A stretch of 64,000 nucleotides of DNA from Holothuria scabra (taxonomy: Eukaryota; Echinodermata; Holothuroidea; Aspidochirotida; Holothuriidae), in assembly GCA_037179385.1 (NCBI GenBank), contig CM074179.1:32927903-32991902 (forward strand), given 5' to 3'. The notes below the pieces were generated by a model. That model was not told the DNA's origin, searched no databases, and saw nothing but the letters and a program-made list of their open reading frames with translations. A program made the position numbers and the translations under genes. Below, piece by piece: positions 45,825-56,299 of the stretch. Numbering within the stretch: the first letter of the stretch is position 1; each line of letters begins with the position of its first letter.

Positions 45825-45960
45825 GAGCTCTGAATTCGGCAGGCTCGAAAGTTTTAGTAGGCCTAGGTTAGTCTATAGCTTAATTTTTCCAGTGACGAGC
45901 TGTGACTTATGCAGGCTCATTTCTCCACAATTTACAAAGCTCTGACTTCGGCAGGCTTGT
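45825..45960 (+). repeat. Three direct copies of a ~23-bp motif upstream of the DIRS fragment
   Basis: GAGCTCTGAATTCGGCAGGC (45825), GAGCTGTGACTTATGCAGGC (45896) and AAGCTCTGACTTCGGCAGGC (45937). They lie just before the ATG at 46,037 and may belong to the terminal region of the retrotransposon that follows. Confidence 0.6.
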
Positions 45961-46347
45961 TATTTAATTAAAGTTTTCTTTTTTCTAGGCTCTATTCTTT
46001 TAGCTGTTTAGTGGTCTGGCCTACTACTTAAGTACTATGGACGAAGAAATATTAGACTACGACGATGGCGAAGAAGTCACTGACATTGGGAAGCTAGACC
46101 TATTACTAGTATTAGATGTCCCGGGTACGTATGGGTGTAGCAAGCCCACCGTTATCGGTACTGATACTATAATGATATGCTAACGGTAGACCTATGCACC
46201 AAATTCAAGAGCTAAAAAAGGCTATGGCACAGATGCAACCACAGATGCAAGAATTCTGTGCCAAATTTCAACCCCCAGAAAAAGAATCAAGGAAGCTAAA
46301 AACTTCCGAATTAAGGGAGCAGGGTCACTAGCTTTGATGGTTCAGAT

Positions 46348-47663
46348 TCACACTATCCCGAAATTACACACGAAGGAGACACGAATGGACACGAATTAAG
46401 GTTCGCGGCGTCTTCGTTTGTATTCCCCTGACATTCTTCTTGCCTTCGTGAGTTTTCGTCTGGCCGTAGTCTTGTTCTTGTGTGCTCGCGAACCTGCCCC
46501 GAAATTTTTAAACTGTTTAAAAATTTCGTGGCAAAATGGATACTCGTTTCACTTTCGTGATGCTTTCTTCATGTTCGTGTAGAATTCGTCTGGTATTAGT
46601 CTCTATTCTCCTTGCTCGTTGCTTGTTCGGGAGTTGACTTGAATACAGGCGAAAACAGGCGAAAGAGACTCGAATACACACGAAGGTTAAACGAACAAGA
46701 CGAAAATAACACAAAGAAAACACGACTGTGAACCGAAAGAGAGGAATGTGAGACGAAATGAAGACGAACAATGGGAATGTATTGGAAAAATGAAACGAAA
46801 GTCAGAAAGTCACAAGAGTGGCACGAACATAATACGAAAGTGAACTCCACGAACCACGTGTTGCACAGGTGCAATATTATCATTTCTCACAGACCTATCG
46901 TACAATTAACATCTATTTGCAAGATGCCTCCTAAATCACGAAGGGATGGGCCGAAGAAGGGCAGTACTTTCAAGGGCCTCACCTCCAATGACAATGCTTC
47001 CAAGCAGTCAGAGCCAGAGCCAGAGCCAGTTCATGACAGTCCTCATATTTCTGAGGCAGAGCAGTCTGATCATGATGATACCGCATGTGTGGTAGAGCAT
47101 GTAAATCAAACCCTGGACACGACCAATATGTCTCAGCCCCAAGTGGTCAGTAACGATGAAAGGTGCCCAGATATAGGTACATTACAGAAGAAGAAAAGAA
47201 AAGGGAACAAGTCTGATATAAATTTGAATGATTCGGAGGAGGTAGTGGAGTGGCTGAAGGATCCAGGAACTGAGTTCCTGTACCCATTCCTTTGTACATC
47301 CTTATCAATGTCGCTTCACAGTCGTACCACATTCGTCAACTTCGTAGTATTTTCTTCTTTATTCCTCCAGCATTCTTGTCATTCGCCTCATTTCGCCACA
47401 TATTCCTCTCACATTCCTGTATTTTTCGTGTCTATTTCGTATTATATTTGCTTTGTTCGGGCCATTCGTGTTATTATCCCCTCCAATTCGTCTTACTTTC
47501 CTCTGGCATTAGCATGACATTCCTGTCACAATCCTGCGTGTTTGTCTTCCATTCGAGTTGTGTTCGCGCCAAGTACATTCGTGGCTTTTTGCTACGAATG
47601 TGAGACGAATTTTACTTCGTGTCAATTCGTGTCCCCTTCGTGTGTAATTTCGGCATAGTGTGA
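46348..47663. mobile_element. 1.3-kb TIR element inserted in the DIRS-like ORF
   Basis: About 50-bp inverted repeats start TCACACTATCCCGAAATTAC (left) and TCACACTATGCCGAAATTAC (right, reverse complement) and continue with CACACGAAGG and GACACGAAT words. CACGAA/TTCGTG words are reiterated for ~400 bp inward on both sides. The core (46,924-47,290) is different and holds an open frame. A CACTA-like start is visible, but no clean target duplication (TCA versus TGA outside CACTA). Confidence 0.75.
46924..47290 (+). CDS. Open frame inside the 1.3-kb TIR element, unknown product
   Basis: The frame is open from an ATG at 46924 (an in-frame ATG also lies at 46771 within the repeat words). It starts MPPKSRRDGPKKGSTFKGLT, then has an acidic Glu-Pro/His-Asp rich stretch, a basic KKKRKGNK cluster that could be a nuclear localisation signal, and NDSEEVVEWLKDPGTEFLYP. 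The last part resembles the first helix of a MADF/SANT-type domain, but the frame then runs into the reiterated terminal words. It may be an accessory DNA-binding gene of the element, truncated, or a captured host exon. I do not assign a function. Confidence 0.35.
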
Positions 47664-48011
47664 GTGGGGCTAAGTTCCTGAACTTGAATTTGACAAGAAA
47701 ACCAGCAGCCCTGTAAGTGACAAAGTGGCTGACCTCATAACTAGTATTTGCAAAGACAAATTGTCTCAAACTAATCAAAGAACGTTGTCAAAAGTACTAA
47801 AGCGGCCCAGCAATATTGAACTGTTATGGCCAACCCAAGTGAATAAATTGATATGGGATCGTTTGATGCAATTTGTGCGTAACAGAGATATGAAAAATTC
47901 AGAAAGTGCAGCTCCTAAATTGGAAAGCCGTGACTGCTCTTACTTTAATGCTCAATGGCATGTTGAATGCAAAAGAATGTCGGATAAGCAAACAATCCTA
48001 ACTAACCTTAC

Positions 48012-49210
48012 CAGTGGAGGATTTAGGCGGGGCGCACCCGGCGCGCGCCCCCTAAAATTTTCCCAAGATTATTTTTTACTTCCATTGAATAGATCATTTA
48101 GCCTACTTGTTTCTACATATGTTTTATTATCTTGCAACTTTCAAACTATGTAATTATAATTGTTACAAACTAATAGCAATTTAGACCACACAGTTTTAAG
48201 TTTTCCCATAAAATGTAAATAGAGTGATATCGACGGTCTCAACCATATTTCGGACCACGCTTTCTGAAAAACACTAAACTTTTTCTTACAACCCATCTGC
48301 TATTTGGGTTCATCAGATGCGCAGTTCTTCAATTAACGGTAAACCTCGTTATTTGTATCATACATTCGTCATGGAAAAACAAAAGAACAGTGAAAATGTC
48401 CATAGGCTACGCGCACCATCGATAATGGAAGTTCAAACTTTATGTAAATGTAAATTATGCTATCAATTTGCAATCCCATACCTTTCAAGGTAATTACGAG
48501 GAATTCGGGAAAATTGGTCAACATCGGGAAGTGTAGAATAGTGGCAAATTTCTGGAAATTCTCCTATAAACTCAAGACATAGTAAAGATCATGCAAAAAG
48601 TGATATGAACTACTCGAATTAGCTGTACACATAGGATGGAGGAGAACTGGGTAGATTAACGAGGGTGTCACACCTATTTCTCGAAAAGGTCGAAGCGAGA
48701 GCACGTTTCGGCAAAATGTGGAAACACTCTGCAATTACCAACTTCGAGACTCGAGTACGTCCACGTCAGATGTCTTCTGTAGCGACCTGTATTTTTGTGC
48801 ATTTCACTCAGTAATATCTGGCCCACATATCTTTAGACCACTTTTTTGGGGCCCTATAACATTACGACATATTTTTGGAAAGGTAATTCATCAAAAGTGT
48901 TTTAAGAGTGCTCTTAGCCTTAATCAAGATCAAGTAAATTTTGGTTTAGTTCATGAAGCAAGTGTTTGCGATTTTCTTACTTTAAATTGAAGGGAACATT
49001 TTTTGGCAAACAAAAGTTCAAAGTAATGACTACTTAGTTTCTACTTACAAGCCTGTGAAATGCCGTTTCCAACTATCTGAGGAGTCGCTATTTCTCAAAA
49101 TTTTCTATACGCCCCTTGCCAACCGATTGTGGCGCTCCGCTTAGATATTCGTTCCGGCAGATGATCAACCATCGGCACGCCCTTAACGAAAAATCCTACA
49201 TCCGCCCCTG
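48012..49210. mobile_element. 1.2-kb TIR element with 5-bp TSD inserted in the DIRS-like ORF
   Basis: It begins CAGTGGAGGATTTAGGCGGG and ends with the complement of CAGGGGCGGATGTAGG. It is flanked by CTTAC (48007-48011) and CTAAC (49211-49215). Collapsing the duplication restores the DIRS reading frame (Asn-Leu-Thr-Asp-Ala-Leu), which supports the 5-bp length. No transposase. A 5-bp duplication with hAT-like ends is reported for the hAT5 group; the assignment here is inference. Confidence 0.78.
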
Positions 49211-49736
49211 CTAACGGATGCATTGGCCTTATTGGGTGTTGCTAACATTGATTAAAATCAAGTTAGAAGAGATCTTATCAGGTCAGATATTTAGCCAGAG
49301 TACAAAAATCTCTGTTCTAACTCAAGACCAACTACAAACCTCCCTGTTTGGAGAAATATCTCCCAACATATAAGAGACATTGCTGACGTAAACAAGATAG
49401 CACGACGCCTGCATAACCCATATAATATGTCCTAAATTCACAAAACATGGCGGATAAACCCAAGGAAACAATGGTAGAGTCTGCCCTAAGGCAAATACAA
49501 GGTTTCCGAAAGGAAATAAAACTGTAAGAGGCTTAGCTAGAGTAATTGGCATAATTATTGCGCTGTTCCCTGGTGTTCCATACGGACCATTATATTACAG
49601 AGAACTGTAACTGATAAAAATAAATACCGTGAAGGTATGAAACTTTGATGTTCCAGTAGGCATATCACCAGGAGCTTAAGAAGAATTATCTTGGTGTAAA
49701 AACACTTCCCTATGGCATCTAGGCCAATATTAGAAA

Positions 49737-50336
49737 CCAAGGGCGGATATAAGGAAATTTCTTTTGGGAGGGGGGAGGGGCAAACTCAACTTGAGACCAA
49801 AACGTCTCAAATAGTATGATGGGATGTCGTGCAAAAATATTTTTTGGTGGGGGGGGGGGGGGGCATGAGAAGTGGTGACTGACTGCCTGAAAGACTGTCT
49901 TAGCGGAGCGCCACCATCAGTTGGCGCGGAGCGGCCAGAAAATTTTGAAAAATCGCGACCTCTCAGGTAGTCGGAAATTGCATTTGCCAGGCTTGTAAGT
50001 AGAATTTTAGCAGTCGTTATTTTGAGCTTTCCTTTGAAATAAAATCTTCATTTTAGTAAAAAGAAAATCAAACTGCAAAATGATCAGAACATTACCAGAA
50101 AAAATGTACTGGCTCTTTTACCAGACGATATGACATTTTATAATTTTTTTGTCGCAAAGTAAAACTCCATTAAAAAGAATAGACAGCAACCAAATTTTTG
50201 TTTAACATGTTAAAGACGAAGATATTCTTAGCACTCTGGTGAAGTTTTCATGATTCATTTCTCATGTTCGGCCCTCGAGATATTAGCAACTGAAGTTGAC
50301 ACATTTTCTGCAAATGGTAAACTTGAACCAAGCGGG
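49737..50336. mobile_element. Related CAGGGGCGGAT-family element, left part; far end not found
   Basis: It starts CAAGGGCGGATATAAGG directly after DIRS-like sequence. Its subterminal region (AGCGGAGCGCCACCATCAGT to GGCTTGTAAGTAGAA, 49915-50010) is the inverted counterpart of the end of the 48,012-49,210 element. A poly-G run of about 14 lies at 49850-49863. The L1/Tx1-like LINE interrupts it. Confidence 0.6.
50221..50332 (+). repeat. Left arm of an inverted repeat split by the LINE
   Basis: GAGATATTAGCAACTGAAGT and TGACACATTTTCTGCAAATG pair with the reverse complement of 54721-54833 (TGACACATTTTCTACAAAGAG and so on). Without the LINE the arms would be only about 250 bp apart. Confidence 0.7.
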
Positions 50337-50464
50337 ACGAGCCTGTTTCAATGATAGGCTAACGACGTGCATTAGCTGTCTGTGGAGATAATTTATTGTT
50401 TTTGCAGCTTTTGAGGTACAACTTTCCGTGTAGAGTCGGTAAATTTTCTCTTCTTACGGTTACT

Positions 50465-51254
50465 ATGTCTGGGAATCCTCGACAGAGGGGAAGACCTCCC
50501 CTCTCCCAAAGCCAGACCAATACAAGAAGAAGTGTCAACTCTGATCGCACTAGTCCTACCACGTCTAGCCTAGGCCAACGTACTAACACTACAGCCTTTG
50601 AGTCTGAGAGTGTAGAAAGCCAGGTTTGTCCCGCTTGGAAAATGGCCATTGATAGTTTCCAAAGTGTTTTAACAAATGCTCTTAAGGATTTACAGGCTAA
50701 CATGCAAAAGTTGGAGGTCGATTTGGGGAATGTGATTGAGTTCCAGTCACATAGAGTTGATGACGCGGAAAACAAAATGGCCGCCATGGAATCCGATTGT
50801 GCCCAGGTTCGCACTAAAATTTCTGACTTGGAGAGGGATTTATTGGCCAAAGACACCGACATTAATAAGTTGGAGAGAATGTCGAGAAGGAATACCTACA
50901 TCTCCAAATGAGGATTGTGAGGAACTTTTACGCAGGAAGGTTTTCCCTCACTTTAAAGAGGCACCACAGTTCATGATTGAAAGATGCCACAGAGATGGTC
51001 GTGGTTCTGGTAACCATCCTTCACATATTTTGGTGCGTTTTCTGTCGTACAAAATGAAAACATTTATTATGCGCAATCGCCGGGCCGCCTTGAAAGGGTC
51101 AGGACTTCTTCATCGTAGATGATCTTACCAAGCTAGATCTGCAGGAAAAGAAAAGGTGGACCCCCAAGTAACGGATTCGTACACAAGAGACATCAAACTT
51201 CGTTTTTCTGGAGGTAAATGGCGTGACGCCTCTGGTAAGCCTTACAAGTTTTAA
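50465..51254 (+). pseudogene. LINE ORF1: coiled coil plus RNA-binding and C-terminal domains, frameshifted
   Basis: Begins MSGNPRQRGRPPLSQSQTNT, then a low-complexity Ser/Thr region and a heptad-rich coiled coil (residues ~58-140, ending KLERMSRRN). After a shift near 50,900 it continues EDCEELLRRKVFPHFKEAP, then HILVRFLSYKMK. After another shift near 51,110 it continues FFIVDDLTKLDLQEKKRW and FSGGKWRDASGKPYKF, then a stop. The order coiled coil, RRM-like, C-terminal domain is that of L1-type ORF1 proteins. The family role is RNA binding in the retrotransposition particle. Confidence 0.8.
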
Positions 51255-51918
51255 GGAACGACATTTTTGGAGAAATTCCATTCAATCAGCGAGTCCTTTC
51301 ACCATGAAAATATTAATTTATCTAGGCACCATTCTCTCTCTACGGCGATTTATACCTCATACTTTTGAATCAGTTTGGATTTCTCCCAGACAATGCTATT
51401 GTACTGTATTCAGTGATTTTCACTGGTTATATTTAGGGTCTGTGTACCCTTTTCCCATCACCCTTCTTTGGTTCAGGATTCGCCCTTTTGCCCCTTGCTT
51501 AAGGGCCTTTTTCAGCTCGGCCTTTTCAACCTGTCCCCTGCTTTTCCGGGGGGCTATGAATTTACCAGGCTGGATTGACTGTCTTTTTTCTGTTTTCTTT
51601 TTCTCTTTCATCCATTTTTTGAGCTAATTCCATGTTATTGTTCTTTAGAACTCAACTTTACGCTCTTAAATCGTTTTGTATCTAGTAATCTTTCTTCCTT
51701 TCATATTGATAGAATTTTGATTTATTTTTGCAATTTAACAGTTTCCCAACCACCCCGGGAAAACTATCATTTCGCCTTGCTTCGCTCTAAAAACGTTAGT
51801 TTCGTTTACTGTTATCTTTTGCCGGTTACGCTCGAAACCTTTTACCTGTTTTATTTAAGCGACTGTCACCTTAAGTACGAGGTAACCGTTCATACTCCCC
51901 TTGATCTAACCTGCAGTA

Positions 51919-53880
51919 ATGTCTGACATTAAACCATGTAGCTACAATGTTAGAGGGCTTCGACAATACCAGAAGCGTTGAATAGTATTTGCCTATCTTC
52001 ATAGGCACGGTAAAGACATTTTGTGTATTCAAGAGAGCCACAGTGCTTTTACCGATGAGTCCCTATGGAAAACGAATGGGGAGGGCAATGTGTTTTCGCT
52101 CACGGCTCTTTGTTCAGTCGAGGTGTCGGTATTTTATTTAAGCCAAGTTTGAATTTTGAAATAGTAAGTTCTTTCTGTGATTCAAATGGTCGTTTTATAA
52201 TTGTGGATCTTATTATACAGGCAAAGGTTGTAACTCTTGTCAATGTGTATGCACCCAATCTTGATACTCCTTCTTTCTTTGATCGAATCGGGGTGGAACT
52301 TCAAAATTATGCAAGTGAATTAATTATTTTCTGCGGTGATTTTAATTTCGTTTTTAACTAAATTTAGACAAAAAGGGAGGAAACTCGAGAACTAACTTCA
52401 AAGCGAGAGATCATTGCATTGATCTAATGGATCGCTATGATTTGATCGACATTTGGAGGGAAAGGAACCCACACGATCAAGACTTCACTTGGCAGTCTAA
52501 TATAACACCTGGTATTTTGTGCAGGCTGGATTTTTTTCCTTATTTCGAAAATTCTGGTAAAGTCAACAGTAAGTGCCTATTTTGAGCCCGGATTCCTCAC
52601 TGACCACTCTATAGTAAATCTAGTTATTCGTTTTTACGATGAAAAAAGAGGACCGGGATATTGGAAGTTCAACAACTCTCTTCTTTAGGATCAGGTATAT
52701 ATCGACCTTATCGCGGAAACAATTTCCTCAGAGATCATAGATTTACAATCTGTTAATCCCAGTCTACGGTGGGAACTAGTTAAATTCAAAATTCGTACTG
52801 TTAACCATTAACTATTCAAAACGCAAAGCTAGGAAAGACGAGCTCAAGAACTTGATTTATTAAAGGATATTTCACGTTTAGAATATTTGTGTTATGAGGG
52901 TGCTTCTGCCACCGCTTTTAGTGAACTCAACGTTGCCAGGCGTAGCTTACAACATTTGTATGACTTCAAACTGAACGGCATAATTGTACGTTCAAGAGCT
53001 CGCTGGGTTGAAAATGGGGAAAGAAATTCTAAGTATTTGCTAAATCTTGAAAAGAGAAATAAAGGTCATAATGTTATCACCAATTTAAAAACTAATGAGG
53101 GTATTAATCTCAGTAGTAAAGTAGAGATCTTAGATGAATTAAGGCGTTTCTATTGTAATCTTTATTCACACAATAATGTTGATCCAGATGCTATCTTCAG
53201 TTCAATAAATAATTATGTTAACTTGACTTTGGCGATGCTAAGATTTGTGAAGGACTCTTGTCAAAGGATGAATGTAGTCAAGCACTTATGTCTCTGTCAA
53301 ATGGGATAACCCCGGGGTCAAATGTATTTTCCGTTGATTTTCATAAACATTTCTGGGCTCAAATAGGTAATTGTGTTACGGAATCTTTGAATTTTACATA
53401 CATTGAAGGAAAATTGTCTGATGAGCAAGGGCGTGCTGTTATATCCCTTATTAAAAAGCCTGAGAAAGATCCTTTATTTGTTAAAAACTATCGCCCGATT
53501 TCCTTTCTTAACACAGATTATAAAATTTGTGCCAAGGCTCTCGCCACTAGACTTAAAAGAGTCCTTCCCAAAATAATTAACCCAAACCAGACTGGCTTCA
53601 TGAAAAATTGGTTTATTGGGGAAAACATTCGTTTTGTACTTGACTTGATTGATTATTGTACTCAGCATAAAAAAATGGTCTTCTCTTGTTTGTTGATTTT
53701 GAAAAAGCCTTCGACAGAATTGAGTGTAGCTTTTTACACAAATGCTTGCACTACTTTGGCTTTGGTGAGATATTTAAAAATTGGATTAAGACCCTGTTTG
53801 CAAATAGTTATGGCTCGGTAGTTAACAATGGCTATTCTTGAAATGCTTTTAAAATTTCAAGAGGCGTCAGGCAGGTAGAA
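51919..53880 (+). pseudogene. LINE ORF2: endonuclease plus partial reverse transcriptase
   Basis: Endonuclease motifs: SYNVRGLR, CIQESHSAF, VNVYAPN, FCGDFN and a late LTDHSIVNL. Reverse transcriptase motifs: RARWVENGERNSKYLLNLEK, KNYRPISFLNTDYKI, KALATRLKRVLPKIINPNQT and GFMKNWFIGENIRF, a decayed FEKAFD region, then ISRGVRQ and loss. The NYRPISxLNxDYKI...NPNQTGF order is that of the L1/Tx1 clade. Several stops and shifts, for example near 51,980 and 52,690, make it dead. Confidence 0.85.
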
Positions 53881-54469
53881 TTACTTCAAGTTTTCTGTTA
53901 GACATAGAGCAAATCATTCTTGGTAAGCAGTTTACTTTTTCAAAGCAAGATATTTTCTTTGGGTTCAATTTACATTAAAAGCATCCTTATAATTTTTTAA
54001 TTTTTCACTTAAAATACTACGTTTTTTGCAAGAAAATGACTGATGATGTGCCTAAGTTGATAAATTTATACATAAATTTAAATTTCTTTTACAAGTTGAA
54101 AAGTCGCTCTCGGGCAAGGAAACAAAACGTTATGTATCTTTTGAGCGCTTACAGAGCGCATTTAGTTTGTAATTAGTTTGTAATTGGTTAATGTCATGAT
54201 ATGACCTGTGTATTTTTTTATATTTTATATAACACAGAGATCAAAATGTCGAAGGACAATTTTCCCTGTGATGATTTAGGTGTTTTCTTTCGTAATCATG
54301 ATTGCTTTCAAGTATTTCAATATTAACATGTTAAAGTTGTTAATTGTTTTGTACATAGTAACTGAATGGTTGAGTTCAGGAAATTTGTTTCTCTTGATTG
54401 TGTGTATTGCTTTTGTTTTTGAAATTGAATAAATGATGGAAGTAAAAAAAAAAACTTGAACCAAGCAGG

Positions 54470-55228
54470 TGCTATGTCATGTATTCATATTGATGGTCAA
54501 TATTTTTTTTTTTTTATTTATTTTTGATCGTGCTGTTTGATCTTGAATTGATTAGGGATGCTATCTTGCCCTTAAGGCAAATTAAGTTTTTAAAATTCCA
54601 TTGCTCGGGATGCACTTGTGGTTATCACATATCACAGTAAAATTGTATGAATATGGTGTTACATTTGAGAGGAAAACAACTAAACATTTCCATCAATGTG
54701 AATGCATGACATCACATCTACTTGTTGCAAGTTCACTCTTTGTAGAAAATGTGTCAACTTCAATTCTAATATCTCGAGAACCAAACATGGGAAATGAGTA
54801 AAAATTTCCCCAGTACGCTATGCCTAGAATATCAAACATAAATTTTTTTGGATTTTTTTGTTTCGAGGAGCTGCACAACATTGGAAATAAACTGAAATCA
54901 TTTCTTTTCGAATCAAATTCAAACTCATATGACCAGTGGTCGAATGAGCCTGTAAACCTGAACGAGCCACACAGAAGCCTTGGTAGCGCTACCAGCTCCA
55001 ATAACAGTACTGATCCAGTACAGCTATTGGTACTGGTAGCGCTACCACGCTTCTGGGCGGCTGGTACTGGGCTAAAATTTTGATAAAATTACGAATTATA
55101 TCCTTGACAATTACGCATTAGTTTATACGTTATAAATAATATATGACATTTGTATGAGATAGAAGACTTGGATACTTTGCCCAGATTAAGAAAAAGGCTG
55201 CCTTTTATTCATGTCATATCGAATAACT
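54470..55228. other. Remainder of the element interrupted by the LINE, with a long hairpin
   Basis: Holds the right arm of the inverted repeat (54721-54833) and the hairpin at 54973-55054. No coding segment is recognised. Confidence 0.5.
54973..55054. repeat. 82-bp imperfect hairpin
   Basis: The arm TGGTAGCGCTACCAGCTCCA continuing to ACAGTACTG pairs with CAGTACAGCTATTGG continuing to TGGTAGCGCTACCA around a 3-base ATC loop. A TAGCGCTA palindrome lies in each arm. The outer AGAAGC/GCTTCT pair closes it. Confidence 0.8.
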
Positions 55229-55299
55229 TTATTTTTGAAAATTGAAGATCATGCTTTGGAAATGTTTGGGGGCAAGTGCCCCCCCGTGCCCCTTTGGCG

Positions 55300-55696
55300 A
55301 GCCAGGAACGAAGGATGGCAGGGTAGCAAAAAAATTTCTTCTGTCTGTAGGTTGGTTAGGTGCATAAACGTTACACAGGACGAAGTTCCCGCAAGGATGT
55401 TTGATGGTGATGCATACCAACCGGCCCTCATAATCAACCTTTCCGACCAGGGAAGGCCATCTTGGAGAAACTAAAATGACAGATCCACAGGAAGATGCGG
55501 AACCAAAGGAAGCGTGCAAACCCCCATCCCATTCGTAGGACCAGGTGTAGACATCGTCCTCATTAACAATGTGAGTCTCTTGGAGGAAAACGAAGTCCAC
55601 ACCTAATGATTTACAAAACTGGAATATTCTGGACCGCTTCCGACTGTCCCTCATACCATTAACATTCAGGGTCACGAGGGACAGTGGACCATTCAT
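55300..55696 (-). pseudogene. Tx1-like LINE ORF2, endonuclease N-terminal part (truncated)
   Basis: Starts MNGPLSLVTLNVNGMRD at 55696, followed by FVFLQETHIVNEDD, WDGGLHASFGS, GSVILVSPRW and VLCNVYAPN. These are the opening motifs of the APE-type endonuclease of LINEs (NVNG, LQETH, NVYAPN). The similarity stops near 55,300, where a GGGGGCAAGTGCCCC-type repeat begins, so the reverse transcriptase is absent. Confidence 0.85.
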
Positions 55697-55714
55697 GAAA
55701 TGTGGAGTGTGAAA

Positions 55715-56240
55715 TTACAAAACTGTCTCTGACCTGGCCTTTTTATTACATGGATCTGGTGCTGGTGGCACAAAAGGACGAACTCCCCCTCCCCGGTCGG
55801 ACACCTCCCCTGAGGCCGACCTTTTCAACTTGGGCTCGAGTTCAACGGCCTCACACAAATCAAACCAGCCCTCCCCAGATGGTGGGTCCTTTGGTGGAGG
55901 TTCTGAGGCAGGTCCTGCCACATCTGACATGGCAGTGTCAGACTCCGAATCCGATGACAGTTGAAGATCATTCTCCACTGTCAGTATTCCAGCCTCCCCA
56001 GGAACTGGTGGGGAGTGTGCCTCAGGTACTGATGTGGAGGGTTGGGAAGGGCCTACCTCAGGGTTCCCACGGACCACCTCACATCCTTTCGAAGCTAGGA
56101 ACTCTTGTTCCACCTGAAGTGCCACCTCATCAGGCGTAGGGGACCTGGGTTCCTCCACCATTGGTTCAGGGCCTGAAGGCGAGGGTTCACTTGCCGGCTC
56201 CACATCTGCACTTGCACGCGCAGAGTACGATGTGGGGCAG
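55715..56240 (-). pseudogene. Tx1-like LINE ORF1, C-terminal part
   Basis: Pro/Glu/Ser-rich open frame entering at about 56240 with ACPTSYSARASADVEPASEP and ending KKARSETVL at 55715, only 19 bases before the ORF2 start. The Pro-rich acidic tail after zinc knuckles is normal for ORF1 of these elements. The knuckles themselves are at 63,509-63,973, beyond the inserted block. Confidence 0.72.
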
Positions 56241-56299
56241 GCACCAGAGACAAAACTACTTACAAAGAAAAACCTAACGCAGCCATCAAAGAAACGAAA

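Larger units (their letters stand above)
46037..49736 (+). pseudogene. DIRS-like retrotransposon, 5' gag-type ORF region, interrupted by insertions
   Basis: Pieces on the plus strand in order: an acidic start MDEEILDYDDGEEVTD (46037), a coiled QIQELKKAMAQMQPQMQEF segment (46205-46330), then after an insertion VLKRPSNIELLWPTQVNKLI and WDRLMQFVRNRDMK (47760-47900). After a second insertion come LTDALALLGVAN (49211) and VRGLARVIGIIIALFPGVPY followed by GPLYYREL (49525-49610). The RP-N-x-x-L...VN-x-x-IW pattern, DALALLG and the LA-x-x-IG...FP-x-V-x-YGPL-x-YR pattern are features I associate with DIRS-type elements of marine animals. Stops and frameshifts show it is dead. The tyrosine recombinase region is not seen. 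Confidence 0.65.
50337..54453 (+). mobile_element. L1/Tx1-like LINE with 16-bp TSD and poly(A) tail, internally deleted
   Basis: It is flanked by ACTTGAACCAAGCGGG (50321-50336) and ACTTGAACCAAGCAGG (54454-54469). It has a 5'UTR, ORF1 (50465-51254, one or more frameshifts), a ~660-bp spacer, ORF2 from 51919, an AT-rich 3' part and AATAAA (54428) followed by a short A-run. The reverse transcriptase stops after the RGVRQ motif near 53,875, so the YxDD palm, thumb and C-terminus are missing although both ends of the element survive. Confidence 0.88.

Noticed and set aside
53474..53668. Minus-strand open frame within the LINE reverse transcriptase
   Set aside because: Antisense shadow of the conserved NYRPIS...QTGF region.
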